Source: Deltaproteobacteria bacterium | Lineage (GTDB): Bacteria; JAEEML01 | DNA: 64,000 nt | Direction: 5' to 3' | Assembly (NCBI GenBank): GCA_016283195.1 | Contig: JAEEML010000167.1 | Span: forward strand, 3,972-67,971 | Shown: positions 1 to 8,192 of the stretch, in pieces | Position numbering within the stretch: position 1 is the first letter of the stretch | How the letters are laid out: every line of letters starts with the position of its first letter | Position numbers and translations under genes: made by a program | Notes under the pieces: model-generated | Seen by the model: the letters and a program-made list of their open reading frames with translations, nothing else | What the model was told of the DNA's origin: nothing | Databases searched by the model: none

Positions 1-829
1 CCTGCTTCCATAGCGAATTTTCCAGCTCATAGTTGAATTTGATGAGCTTTTTTTGCCCGTCTTTTACTTGCTTTAGGCCCATTATGTAGAGGAGCTCGGC
101 GTAAAAATCCTCATCCAGGCTGTTGTTATCATTCTTAAATGGTTTATCGAGAAGTGTTTCCGGCGAAAAATAGTGATATAGTGCTATGAGGTCGTTTTGA
201 TTCTCTGGCCCGTAACTATTGTAAATATCCTTTAGATTACAGTAAGTAAAGCTGAGTTGCTCCTTTATGCGTTCTATAAAAGGCGGAGCTATTTTTTTAT
301 AAAAATAATCGCTTGTTTGGTCGGTAGTTCGGCCGCAATTAAAATCTTCAAAGTCTTTCCTGAATTCCTTGTCCTCTTTGATGAATCTTAGAATTTCTGT
401 TGCATCAAAGATAAACCATTCTTCCCAGTTAGAAATAATGAGCTGCTTAATGCGATCCTGCTGTTTGTTAAAATACTGCTGGCAAAAATAGAGTAGTATT
501 TCACAGAGAGCTTTTTTATTAAGCTCTTCTTTGGTGACCATTTCATTGGTGTTGCGAACTGTCTTAAACTCAAATAAAATACGCTGCTTATCATCTTGTG
601 CGATGTACAAATCCATGCGTTCTTTATTTAACTGAAAAAGGTGATCTTGGTAGAGAGTTTCAAAGAGTTTTTGTCCCAGGTTTTTTATCTGTTCTTCGTT
701 ATCACTTTTCTCGTCATATTGATTCCAGACCTGTCTAAATGTCTGTTCAAATTTATCCCATTTTTCTTTTGGAATTGCTTGGTTGCTGAAGGCAATATTG
801 CGCTTTTGCTGGTAGCTATATTCCTTCAT
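1..829 (-). CDS. Type IIG restriction-modification enzyme, N-terminal part (runs off left edge)
   Basis: An open frame runs from an ATG at 829 to the window edge with no stop (276 codons visible). The start has GAGG seven bases upstream. Residues about 65-85 carry a PD-(D/E)xK-like nuclease pattern (MDLYIAQDD followed by ILFEFKTVRN), and further on come ALCEILLYF, LIISNWEEWFIFDA and LYHYFSPETLLDKPF. These match the N-terminal nuclease/helical region I recall from Eco57I-like combined restriction-methylase enzymes (DUF7149 type). The adenine methyltransferase domain (NPPY) would lie beyond the left edge and is not visible. Such enzymes cut and methylate DNA from one polypeptide and act in phage defence. 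Base composition is more AT-rich than the core genes nearby, as expected for a transferred defence gene. A TTGC microsatellite and a small leader ORF lie just upstream. Confidence 0.75.
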   Translation of the reverse strand, partial: MKEYSYQQKRNIAFSNQAIPKEKWDKFEQTFRQVWNQYDEKSDNEEQIKNLGQKLFETLYQDHLFQLNKERMDLYIAQDDKQRILFEFKTVRNTNEMVTKEELNKKALCEILLYFCQQYFNKQQDRIKQLIISNWEEWFIFDATEILRFIKEDKEFRKDFEDFNCGRTTDQTSDYFYKKIAPPFIERIKEQLSFTYCNLKDIYNSYGPENQNDLIALYHYFSPETLLDKPFKNDNNSLDEDFYAELLYIMGLKQVKDGQKKLIKFNYELENSLWKQ

Positions 830-934
830 CACGCCACCTCGCTCGCGCTAGCAGCGCAATTTTTAAGCTCAAATTTTCTGGAATAATTGCTTAAATTTCT
901 TGAAAAAAACTCTTGACTTACAGAATTTGGCTTT

Positions 935-1027
<93 letters not shown>

Positions 1028-1190
1028 TGATTTAGCTCCATCTAACAAAATTAATGTTGCCAGCTAACCCATCGCGGACCAGCCATGCCAAACTGAGCCG
1101 GAACCCTAGCAGGTTTTTTGCCACTTTGGAATTACTTTTTTGTAATAACTAGCTGGTATCACGCCATGTAAAAAAATGCCTTCCAGAGGA

Positions 1191-1222
1191 GCCCCTCTCT
1201 ATTTGTAAAAATGGAGAGGGGC
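1191..1222. repeat. GC-box hairpin, copy 1
   Basis: Nine-base arms GCCCCTCTC (1191-1199) and GAGAGGGGC (1214-1222) enclose a loop made of TATTTGTAAAAATG. Almost the same structure recurs at 2360-2391, and a related one at 63077-63101. No T-tract follows, so it looks more like a dispersed palindromic element than an intrinsic terminator. Confidence 0.7.
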
Positions 1223-1372
1223 AAGAAGCTAATAAAATCCACTACTTGTCGGGGTGAGGGAAGGAAAAAATGGAGAGGGGCAAGAAGCTAATAAAATCCA
1301 CTACTTGTCGGGGTGAGGGAAAATGGAGAGGGGCGAGATGCTAATAAAATCCAGTACTTGTCGTGGTGAGGG
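1211..1372. repeat. Three 50-bp direct repeats
   Basis: A 50-bp unit beginning ATGGAGAGGGGCAAGAAGCT and ending CGGGGTGAGGG occurs at 1211-1260 and 1270-1319 (identical) and at 1323-1372 (four to five mismatches). Periods are 59 and 53 bases, the spacers being short A/G-rich strings. The first unit overlaps the right arm of the hairpin at 1191-1222. A degenerate trace follows to about 1400. No open frame covers the block, and no spacer diversity or length suggests CRISPR. The stretch 1028-1190 before it shows no gene or clear signal. Confidence 0.85.
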
Positions 1373-1440
1373 CGGTAAAAATAGCGGCGAGAAGCTTGCG
1401 GAGATAGATGTTAATGCTGAAACTATTAATGTTTTGGCAC

Positions 1441-2058
1441 TTATTCTTTGCTGAGATTACCGAATTTGAAGGTGAAGCCAAGAGTGACACCCGGATAGCC
1501 AATATCAAAATTCATGCCGACATATTTTGAAAAGTTCCAGTAAGCGCCAACGCTTATATCAAAAGAAAAGACCACACCACCAATATACGGAAGAATACCA
1601 ACGCCAAAAAGAGAGCGGATGTAAAGAGTGCATTTATCCGTGGGATAAAAGGAGTAACGAAAACCGATTAAAGCATCTACCATGTAAGGATTATCAAGGA
1701 CCCCTCCAAAAGCCTGATAGGGCATATTGAAATTGGCATAGGAGGCGATTTCCAGATCAAAACTGTCATTTAAGGGGGAAAAGCCCTTGGGTACAATCGG
1801 GATACCGAAGCGCAAACCGGTATATAGCGTTCCACCGTAGGTTATACCACCAATGATGTCCAAATTTAAAGGCCGGCGCTGCTTGGCACTATTCTTTAAA
1901 AATAAGTTGCTGTCAGAAGCAGCAGCCGTGTTCTCGGCGCCGGAACTGCTTTCGGTGCTAACGTTGGCATCAGCGGCAACGTCGTCTTCTTCTGCATGAA
2001 GTGGGGCCGCGGAAATCATTGTGGCGGCAAACAACATCGTCATCAGGTACTTTCTCAT
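1441..2058 (-). CDS. Putative outer-membrane beta-barrel protein
   Basis: 205 residues, not a family I recognise by name. Residues 1-22 (MRKYLMTMLFAATMISAAPLHA) form a typical Sec signal peptide, followed by a low-complexity acidic/Ser/Ala linker (about 23-60). From about 66 on, alternating hydrophobic and aromatic residues form short strands separated by Gly/Asn turns, and the last strand is GVTLGFTFKFG, compatible with a small outer-membrane barrel. The start is supported by AAGGAG seven bases before the ATG. A TATTAT -10-like box lies upstream at about 2077-2082 on the minus strand, without a good -35. The gene stands alone between repeats and gene remnants. Confidence 0.6.
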   Translation of the reverse strand: MRKYLMTMLFAATMISAAPLHAEEDDVAADANVSTESSSGAENTAAASDSNLFLKNSAKQRRPLNLDIIGGITYGGTLYTGLRFGIPIVPKGFSPLNDSFDLEIASYANFNMPYQAFGGVLDNPYMVDALIGFRYSFYPTDKCTLYIRSLFGVGILPYIGGVVFSFDISVGAYWNFSKYVGMNFDIGYPGVTLGFTFKFGNLSKE

Positions 2059-2359
2059 TTAATTTCTCCTTAGTGTATAATACACCTCTATTGGTGCAAA
2101 ATTATTAGAAAATTTTGAATTTATGGATTGTTTAAAACTTGAATATGTGCTAAGATCAAATAAAGCAACTGAACTGAACTTCATGCACCTACCCTTAAAA
2201 GACAAACAAAAACAAAGGAAGGGTAGCACGTCTATATATAGATGTCAAGGAGAAAATATGGCGGCTGCGAGAATGGCTTAACTGCGCCACTATCTTGCTT
2301 AATATTACCAATAATAGTAAATCATAATTTGCAAAATATCCATATATATTCAATATGTT
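2059..2359. other. Intergenic stretch with palindromes
   Basis: No coding frame is seen. It contains an inverted repeat CTACCCTT (2189-2196) / AAGGGTAG (2219-2226) and, directly after it, an 18-base near-perfect palindrome (2228-2245) around TCTATATATAGA, which could be a regulator site or an RNA stem. The rest is AT-rich without recognisable signals. Confidence 0.5.
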
Positions 2360-2391
2360 CCCCCTCTCTATTTACAAAAATGGAGAGGGGG
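2360..2391. repeat. GC-box hairpin, copy 2
   Basis: Arms CCCCCTCTC (2360-2368) and GAGAGGGGG (2383-2391) around TATTTACAAAAATG, nearly identical to the hairpin at 1191-1222. It is followed by CTAGGGGGTGAGG, recalling the GGGGTGAGGG that ends the 50-bp repeats, so both belong to one dispersed repeat family. Confidence 0.7.
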
Positions 2392-2405
2392 CTAGGGGGT
2401 GAGGT

Positions 2406-3002
2406 TTAGTCCCTGACGCAACGCACGAATAAGGCGCAATCCTTGCCGCAGTAGCAGTTTGCGTACGCATAGTCATTGTCTAAGCACAGGGCGTATGTAT
2501 CGGAGCTACTGTACTCCGTGGACGACCAGAAGTAGGCGTCGTAACCTAAATTTTGGTAATTGTCGCCGTAGTAGCCGCCAGCGGGTAGGGCGCCAAAGCC
2601 AAAATCATCACCGCCTTGATAGGGGTAATTAATCCAAGCTGGGCTATTTGCTATGAGAGCTAGAAATGTTGATTCACTTCTTTTAAAAAATCCAGCTATT
2701 TTCAGCAATTCTTCAAAATCTTCTTTGCTCGGTAAACGCCAGTTACTTGGACAGGCTGTTTGCGCCGCATCCCATGTATATGAATAGCCATATTCATCAT
2801 CATATTCACTGTTACCATCGGCAGAAAAGTAATCAGTTCCCTTAGTGCCATTGGCATAGCGTAGATTTTCTGCCAGCCACTCTTTATTACCGATTTTTAT
2901 AGTCTTATAAGTGACATTTATGCCACCGCGATTATCAGTGAGTGAACCAAAGGATTGTTTTATAAAACTGCAATTACTATTTAGCCAGTCTACATCATAA
3001 AT
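2406..3002 (-). pseudogene. 5'-truncated Fib_succ_major-domain protein remnant
   Basis: A 198-codon frame is open from just after a TGA (3003-3005) to a TAA at 2406-2408, but it has no plausible start upstream (the only internal alternative, a TTG at 2708, lies inside the domain). The translation shows the Fibrobacter succinogenes major paralogous domain pattern: KIGNKEWLAENLRYA, then YGYSYTWDAAQTACPSNWRL followed by PS, then FWSSTEYSSSDTYAL and a terminal LFVRCVRD. Intact members are exported surface proteins and have an N-terminal signal sequence, which is missing here. Interpretation: the 3' remnant of a once larger gene, or a silent cassette. Confidence 0.7.
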
Positions 3003-3136
3003 TCAGACAGGTGAACCACTTGTACGCTGATTTCAGATTTGATTTTCACTGCAGATAGCTACTGTAGTGAAAGGTGAAACGGGAAACGGGATCTTTGGGT
3101 TCGGCCCTTAAAGCAAGCGATTTTATGTGCTGATGG

Positions 3137-3355
3137 TTAGTCTCTTACGCAACGTACCGAAAACCAGCCACTTTTGTGGTTAGGATCGGCGGGGTCGCAA
3201 TTGCGAAAGTAACCAAGGTCGGGATAGTAAACGTGCTCTAATTCCAAGGTATAGTACCACTCGAGACTATCTTCTTTCTCGAACTTGGTAGAAGACCAGA
3301 AAATGGCATAAAATCCGAAACTGTCAGAACTATAATTGTCGAAGCGTTTGTTTTT
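3137..3355 (-). pseudogene. Second Fib_succ_major C-terminal remnant
   Basis: A 72-codon open stretch begins right after an in-frame TAA (3356-3358) and ends with TAA at 3137-3139. It reads FYAIFWSSTKFEKEDSLEWY and ends GWFSVRCVRD, the same C-terminal signature as the neighbouring remnant at 2406-3002, but with a different sequence between. No start codon, ribosome site or N-terminal half is present. It is a separate decayed copy rather than a continuation of the first remnant, because both carry the C-terminal motif. Confidence 0.65.
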
Positions 3356-3414
3356 TTAAGCCTGTGCCGGGGAATGGTATGCCCTAATCGGCTCGGAAAA
3401 GCCAAAAATAATGC

Positions 3415-3443
3415 TTGCCAAATTGCGCGAAATTGTGCTAAAA
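3415..3443 (+). promoter_or_regulatory. Candidate promoter of the CLC gene
   Basis: TTGCCA (3415-3420), a 17-base spacer and CTAAAA (3438-3443) lie 76 bases upstream of the CLC start. Both boxes are imperfect. The stretch 3359-3519 otherwise shows nothing recognisable. Confidence 0.35.
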
Positions 3444-3519
3444 GGCGCCGCAGTTTGCGTCCTTCCTTTGTGAAGGTTTTTGGCCCACCGATAGGCCCCG
3501 CTAAAGTTTAGTTTTTATT

Positions 3520-5352
3520 ATGAAAAAACGTCTTAGAAAATTACCGCATATTTTAAAACGCATAGCTAAATCCTCATCCCTTGGCACTTGGCGCCTTATT
3601 GGCCTTTGCGCCATTGTGGGGCTCATGGCCGGTCTCGGCTCTATTGCTTTTCATCTTATGCTGGATGTGAGTCGCTATCTCTTTTTAGAGCAGCTTGGCG
3701 GTTGGCACCCCGGCGGGCCGGCTTTTGAAAAAGCCATTTTTACTGCTCCCGGCGTGCCGTTTCGTCCCTGGGTTATTCTCTTTTTGCCCATTATCGGCGG
3801 CCTTTTTAGCACTTATGTCTGCCGCTTTTTTGCCCCGGAGACGGCCGGGCACGGCACCGATGCCGCTATTGCCGCTTATCACCACCATGGCGGTTTTGTG
3901 CGCAAGCGGGTGCCTATAATCAAAGCCATAACGGCCGCCGTGACCATTGGTAGCGGCGGATCGGCCGGTGCTGAAGGGCCGATTACCCAAATAGGCGCCG
4001 GGTTCGGCTCTATGCTGGCCAGTTGGCTAAAACTCACCCCCAATGAGCGGCGGATTCTGATGGCTGCCGGTATGAGTGCCGGTGTTGGTGCCATCTTCCA
4101 TGCGCCGCTGGCCGGAGCTCTTTTCGCCGCCGAGGTTTTTTACCGCGAGCTGGATTTGGAATTTGAAGTTATAATTCCGGCTGTTATCAGCTCCACTGTG
4201 GCCTATGCCACCTTTGCCAGCTGCTTTGGTTGGGATCCGCTTTTTCTTACAGGTAATTATACTTTTACTAACCCGCTTGAGCTGTTGCCTTATCTTATTT
4301 TGGCTGTCGTTGTCTCTTTTGGGGCTATTTTTTATGTAAAAACTTTTGAATCTATTTGTCGCTTTTTTAAAAACAGCACCATGCCTCTTTTTTTAAAGCC
4401 GGTTATCGGAGGCCTTTTAATTGGGTGCATTGGCCTCTTATTGCCCGAAACACTTGGCACCAGCTACGGTGTCTTGCAACAAATATTTTCCGGCCAGGCC
4501 AGCCTCTTTCTGCTCCTAAGTGTTGCGGTTTTAAAGATATTTTCCACGGGCCTCACTATTGGTAGCGGCGGAAGCGGCGGTGTATTCGGCCCGGCAATGG
4601 TTATTGGCGGATCTTTGGGCGGAGCCACCGGGATGCTGCTGGCGCTTTTATTCCCCGATATGAATCTCAGCCCCGGCGCTTTTGCTATTGTGGGCATGGC
4701 CGGCTTTTTCTCCGCTACAGCCAATACGCCTATTTCTACTATTATTCTGGTGAGTGAGATGACAGGGAATTACCATCTTTTGGTGCCCGCCATGCTGGTG
4801 TGTTTTATGGGGTATCTTTTAACTAAGCGTCTCACTATTTACAGCTCACAGCTGCCAAACCGCTTTGAGGCCCCGGTGCATATTGGTGAAATGTTAAAAG
4901 CCGTTTTGCATAAAATCCCCGTGGCTCAGCTTTTGGGCGACAAAAAACCGGAAGATTTTCCCGTAGTTAAGGAAAATACGCCGCTCCTCCAGATGAGCCA
5001 GCTCTTGAGCAATCAGCCTTATCACAGCTTCCCGGTTTTGGATGAAAACAATGAACTCATTGGCGTGGTTGATGATAAAGAGCTGCGTATGTCGATAGGG
5101 CACCATGAGCTTGAGCATCTTTTAGTGGCCAGCGACTTGGCTCGCCGCCCGGTTTTTGTTACTCCTAATAACGACCTTTATACTGCTGTTTCCAAAATGT
5201 CGGCCGGGCATCTGGATGAACTGATTGTGGTATCAGCCCATAATCATGAACAATTTAAGGCAATTATCAGTAATAGTGATATTATAAACGCCTACCATGA
5301 AACGCTTATCGGTGAAGTAACCAAGGAAGAAGAAGAGAGCAAGCTCAATTAA
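3520..5352 (+). CDS. CLC-family chloride channel/transporter with C-terminal CBS domains
   Basis: 610 residues. The CLC core (about 25-440) is multi-membrane-spanning. The first filter motif reads GHGTDA in place of GSGIPE, a variant I recall from a bacterial subfamily. The second, GSGGSAGAEGP, keeps the gating glutamate, and the third is GSGGSGGVFGPA (GxFxP). Residues about 455-600 form a cytosolic pair of CBS domains, which usually bind adenine nucleotides and gate transport. The family moves chloride or related anions, often in exchange for protons, across the inner membrane. The ATG is poorly preceded by a ribosome site, but the basic start (MKKRLRKLPHILKRIAK) followed by the first helix fits a full-length protein. 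The downstream neighbour mnmA converges with only eight bases between the stops. Confidence 0.9.
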   Translation: MKKRLRKLPHILKRIAKSSSLGTWRLIGLCAIVGLMAGLGSIAFHLMLDVSRYLFLEQLGGWHPGGPAFEKAIFTAPGVPFRPWVILFLPIIGGLFSTYVCRFFAPETAGHGTDAAIAAYHHHGGFVRKRVPIIKAITAAVTIGSGGSAGAEGPITQIGAGFGSMLASWLKLTPNERRILMAAGMSAGVGAIFHAPLAGALFAAEVFYRELDLEFEVIIPAVISSTVAYATFASCFGWDPLFLTGNYTFTNPLELLPYLILAVVVSFGAIFYVKTFESICRFFKNSTMPLFLKPVIGGLLIGCIGLLLPETLGTSYGVLQQIFSGQASLFLLLSVAVLKIFSTGLTIGSGGSGGVFGPAMVIGGSLGGATGMLLALLFPDMNLSPGAFAIVGMAGFFSATANTPISTIILVSEMTGNYHLLVPAMLVCFMGYLLTKRLTIYSSQLPNRFEAPVHIGEMLKAVLHKIPVAQLLGDKKPEDFPVVKENTPLLQMSQLLSNQPYHSFPVLDENNELIGVVDDKELRMSIGHHELEHLLVASDLARRPVFVTPNNDLYTAVSKMSAGHLDELIVVSAHNHEQFKAIISNSDIINAYHETLIGEVTKEEEESKLN

Positions 5353-5360
5353 AAAAATGA

Positions 5361-6548
5361 TTAAGCGCGATTTTTTGGCACTTCGCTAATTACGCCGCCG
5401 CCAACAATCACCCCGTCATTATATAATACTGCAGATTGCCCGGGGGCGATGGCCCGCTGCGGCTCTTTGAAGGTGATTTTCCAGGCAGTGCCTTTGTATT
5501 TAGCGGCTTCCTCCGGTGTGGCCGGAGTGTAGCGCTCCACTAGGGCGGCAGCCGGGCGGCTGGCTAGGCGGATTTTTACCATAGCCTCAAAGCTGCCATT
5601 GGGTTCCACACCACCGGGCCAGACAAAATCATCGGCAATGAGTTCCGGAGAATTCAGGGCCTCACTTGGAGCCAGGACGATGACGTTATTTTTGGCATCT
5701 ATGGAGTGTACATAAACGGGGTAACGCACCGCTACACCCAGGCCGCGCCGCTGCCCGATAGTGTAATGCTCTATGCCGCGATGATGCCCCAAAACATGGC
5801 CGTCGAGGTCGATAATATCTCCGGGGACGGAAGGGCGATCGGCAAAGAGTAAATCAAAATATTCTTCGCCGATGAAATCCTGGCTTTCTTCGCGATCGGC
5901 GGCTTCAAGGCCGGCTTCGCGGGCCAGAGCAATAACCTCTTCCTTTTTCATTGTGGCCAGGGGAAAGCGCACTTTTTGGAGTGTGGCAGATGGAATACGG
6001 TAAAGAAAATAGGTTTGATCTTTGGAAACATCGGCTGCTCCGGCAACCATGCAAGGGCGAATATCACTACCAAAAAGCCCGCTACTCGGGCGGACAATTT
6101 TGGCATAATGGCCGGTGCAAAAATAATCATAATTAATGCCAAGATTATTTAGCCCGTTAAGCAGTGCGCCGAATTTTATGAGCATATTGCAGCGAATACA
6201 GGGATTCGGCGTGCGGCCGTTCCTATATTCAGTTTTAAAATATTCAAGAATATCGCGCTTATATGCCTCTTTGACGTCTATCACATGATATTCTATATTG
6301 TGTTCCGTACAAAACTTTTCACAAGCGGCGATATTTTCTTCTTCACCGGGCCCAAAGCAGGATTCGCGCGTCTTCTTGGTATTTTTGAGCTCCGGCAGGC
6401 TGCCATCCCAGAGAGCCATGGTGGCGCCGATAACCCGGCAACCTTTTTTGGCCAGCATTAAGGCAGTGAGCGTGGAATCAACGCCACCGGACATTCCCAC
6501 AACCACAGTTTCACCGGCTTCCGGCATTCTTTCTATTTCATAATTCAT
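5361..6548 (-). CDS. mnmA: tRNA-specific 2-thiouridylase MnmA
   Basis: 395 residues. It makes the 2-thio group of uridine 34 in tRNAs for Lys, Glu and Gln, using ATP and a persulfide relay. The PP-loop GMSGGVDSTL lies at residues about 19-28. NPCIRCN holds the first catalytic cysteine, and YFCTGHYAKI and KDQTYFLYR are typical family blocks. Oddity: where most MnmA have the second catalytic cysteine (GICFIGE in E. coli), this one reads EESQDFIGEEY with no cysteine, while an extra cysteine gives a CxxC at the first site. The C-terminal beta-barrel domain is complete. The gene is monocistronic, converging with the CLC gene. Confidence 0.93.
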   Translation of the reverse strand: MNYEIERMPEAGETVVVGMSGGVDSTLTALMLAKKGCRVIGATMALWDGSLPELKNTKKTRESCFGPGEEENIAACEKFCTEHNIEYHVIDVKEAYKRDILEYFKTEYRNGRTPNPCIRCNMLIKFGALLNGLNNLGINYDYFCTGHYAKIVRPSSGLFGSDIRPCMVAGAADVSKDQTYFLYRIPSATLQKVRFPLATMKKEEVIALAREAGLEAADREESQDFIGEEYFDLLFADRPSVPGDIIDLDGHVLGHHRGIEHYTIGQRRGLGVAVRYPVYVHSIDAKNNVIVLAPSEALNSPELIADDFVWPGGVEPNGSFEAMVKIRLASRPAAALVERYTPATPEEAAKYKGTAWKITFKEPQRAIAPGQSAVLYNDGVIVGGGVISEVPKNRA

Positions 6549-6747
6549 GGGCTTTTTCCGCCTCCTCGCGGCGACTTATAGCTGATTTTTGGTAGAGAGA
6601 AAAGCCGATAAGTGGCTAAAGTGACGGAAAAGAGTGCGAAAAGCGATTTTCCCTCTTGCCAGAAGTGTTGCTATGTGTTAAAAAATTGGCCGTAAGTTTA
6701 ACAAACTCCATTGTTACTTAACATTATTAAAAATTAGGAGATACAAA

Positions 6748-6951
6748 ATGCCAAACTTAAAAGAAGTACAAGCAATGGGAAAAAAATTGGGAATCAGCAA
6801 AGTGGTTGGGGTGAAAAAAGCCGACCTCATCCGCAAAGTGCAAGAGGCAGAAGGTAACTTTCCCTGCTTCCAATGCGAAGGTGCCAAAGATAACTGTGAT
6901 GAAGAAGGTTGTCTCTGGCGCAGCGAATGTGTTGCCGACGAAGAGAAGTAA
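6748..6951 (+). CDS. Small SAP-like, cysteine-motif protein
   Basis: 67 residues. The N-terminal half (LKEVQAMGKKLGISKVVG, then KKADLIRKVQEAEG) is a SAP-like helix-turn-helix, a fold that often binds nucleic acid. The C-terminal half has CFQCEG, NCDEEGC and CLWRSEC, a conserved small Cys pattern I recall from short deltaproteobacterial proteins; metal binding is an inference. AGGAG lies seven bases before the ATG. It converges with birA, the two stop codons being one base apart. The function is unknown. Confidence 0.75.
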   Translation: MPNLKEVQAMGKKLGISKVVGVKKADLIRKVQEAEGNFPCFQCEGAKDNCDEEGCLWRSECVADEEK

Positions 6952-6952
6952 T

Positions 6953-7705
6953 TTATTCCGCTTTTCTAAGGTGTCGGCAGTCACCGCTGCTGAATGAACG
7001 TACCTCTCCCGCATTTGTTTTCACCACCAGGCTAAAATTATCATCAATAGTTTTGGCCTCGCCGGTGATTTCTTCATCTCCGCACATAAAGCTGACATTT
7101 TGGCCAATAGTAGCCGAGAGGGCGAGGTAGCGCTCCCTAAGCAGGGGAGCGTTGCTCTTGTGGGGGAGATTTTGGGCTAAATAGTGGCAAAAATTATAGC
7201 GAAAGTCATTAATATCAAGATATTTACCTAAGAGCCGTTGCAGTGAAGTGGCTTTGTAGCGCACCGGGCCTAGCGGCTCGCGGTTGATATTTATGCCAAT
7301 ACCCAAAAGTGCGTAAGGCAGCTCATTTTTGTATGTCAGCTCACCAATCATGCCGGAAAGCTTTTGCTCATTTACCACAATATCATTGGGCCATTTAAGC
7401 TTTATATCCAGATTATAGGCAGCACTTAAATAAAGAGCCGTAAGCACGGCCAGTTCAATGAGGCTGAGAGGCGCCAGATCGTTATATTGCCAGGCTGCAG
7501 TTAAATAGAGGTTGCCTTCGGGGCTTTCCCAAGTGTGCTCACTGCGCCCATGGCCAAGTTTTTGCGTGGCGGCGGTGACAATAAAAGAGCCGGCGGTATT
7601 ATTTAATAACTCGCGAGCTCTTGTTTGTGTGGAATCAAGCTCATGGTAATGAAACCAGCATACGGCACCGAGTTCGGTGATGATGGCTTTGGGAGCGCTA
7701 TTCAT
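6953..7705 (-). CDS. birA: Biotin-protein ligase BirA (class I, no DNA-binding domain)
   Basis: 250 residues. It activates biotin with ATP and attaches it to the biotin carrier domain of acetyl-CoA carboxylase and similar enzymes. The biotinyl-AMP loop appears as GHGRSEHTWESPEGNLYLT (canonical GRGRxGRxW; the second Arg/Gly pair is altered to Ser-Glu), and the catalytic Lys lies in LKWPNDIVV. LSGMIGE and the C-terminal SH3-like part follow. There is no N-terminal winged helix, so it should not act as a biotin repressor. Its first codons overlap the end of ispF by eight bases, placing it third in a rlmKL-ispF-birA operon. Confidence 0.92.
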   Translation of the reverse strand: MNSAPKAIITELGAVCWFHYHELDSTQTRARELLNNTAGSFIVTAATQKLGHGRSEHTWESPEGNLYLTAAWQYNDLAPLSLIELAVLTALYLSAAYNLDIKLKWPNDIVVNEQKLSGMIGELTYKNELPYALLGIGININREPLGPVRYKATSLQRLLGKYLDINDFRYNFCHYLAQNLPHKSNAPLLRERYLALSATIGQNVSFMCGDEEITGEAKTIDDNFSLVVKTNAGEVRSFSSGDCRHLRKAE

Positions 7706-8192
7706 GGCAGTCCTTAGTGAGTAAAACCACGGCCTCGGCGGCTATGCCTTCCATGCGCCCCAAATAGCCTAGGCCCTCGTTGGTTTTGGCTTTGACATTA
7801 ACCTGATTAGCGGCAATATTCAGCACCTTAGCGATATTTTGGCTCATGGCTGCTTTATAAGGTGAGAGCTTGGGCTTCTCCGCAGTGATGACTATATCTA
7901 TATTGCCGATTTCGTAGCCCATAGCCCGCAATTTGTCCCAGGTTATTTGCAGTAACTTGATGGAATTGGCATCTTTATAGGCCGGGTCGCTATCAGGAAA
8001 CCATTCGCCGATATCGCCGGCCGCCGCTGCGCCAATTAGTGCATCTATTAGGGCATGCGTGGCCACATCGGCATCGCTATGACCAAGAAGACCAACCTTT
8101 GAAGGAATTTTAATGCCCAGTAAGATTAAATCGCGCCCGGGTACCAGGCGGTGCAAGTCGCTACCCAGACCAACGCGGGGAATAATGCTCAT
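7698..8192 (-). CDS. ispF: 2-C-methyl-D-erythritol 2,4-cyclodiphosphate synthase IspF
   Basis: 164 residues, the usual length. It cyclises CDP-methylerythritol 2-phosphate in the MEP isoprenoid pathway, as a zinc-dependent trimer in the cytosol. The metal ligands Asp and His are in GSDLHRL near the N-terminus, with the third His in LLGHSDADV. The CDP-binding region KAKTNEGLGYLGRMEGIAAE is present. Its start shares bases with the stop of rlmKL and its end overlaps birA, so the three are probably translated from one message. Confidence 0.95.
   Translation of the reverse strand: MSIIPRVGLGSDLHRLVPGRDLILLGIKIPSKVGLLGHSDADVATHALIDALIGAAAAGDIGEWFPDSDPAYKDANSIKLLQITWDKLRAMGYEIGNIDIVITAEKPKLSPYKAAMSQNIAKVLNIAANQVNVKAKTNEGLGYLGRMEGIAAEAVVLLTKDCHE

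Noticed and set aside
641-886. An 81-codon plus-strand frame over the restriction gene start
   Set aside because: It is the complement of the 829-1 minus-strand gene, which has a recognisable protein family and a ribosome site.
1211-1372. CRISPR array
   Set aside because: Only three units, spacers of 3-9 bases, no cas genes, and the unit lies on a repeat family found elsewhere in the region.
3520-5352. GHGTDA in place of the CLC motif GSGIPE as a striking change
   Set aside because: From memory, GHGTD is common in one large bacterial CLC subfamily; the gating Glu and the GxFxP motif are normal, so it was noted only as a feature.
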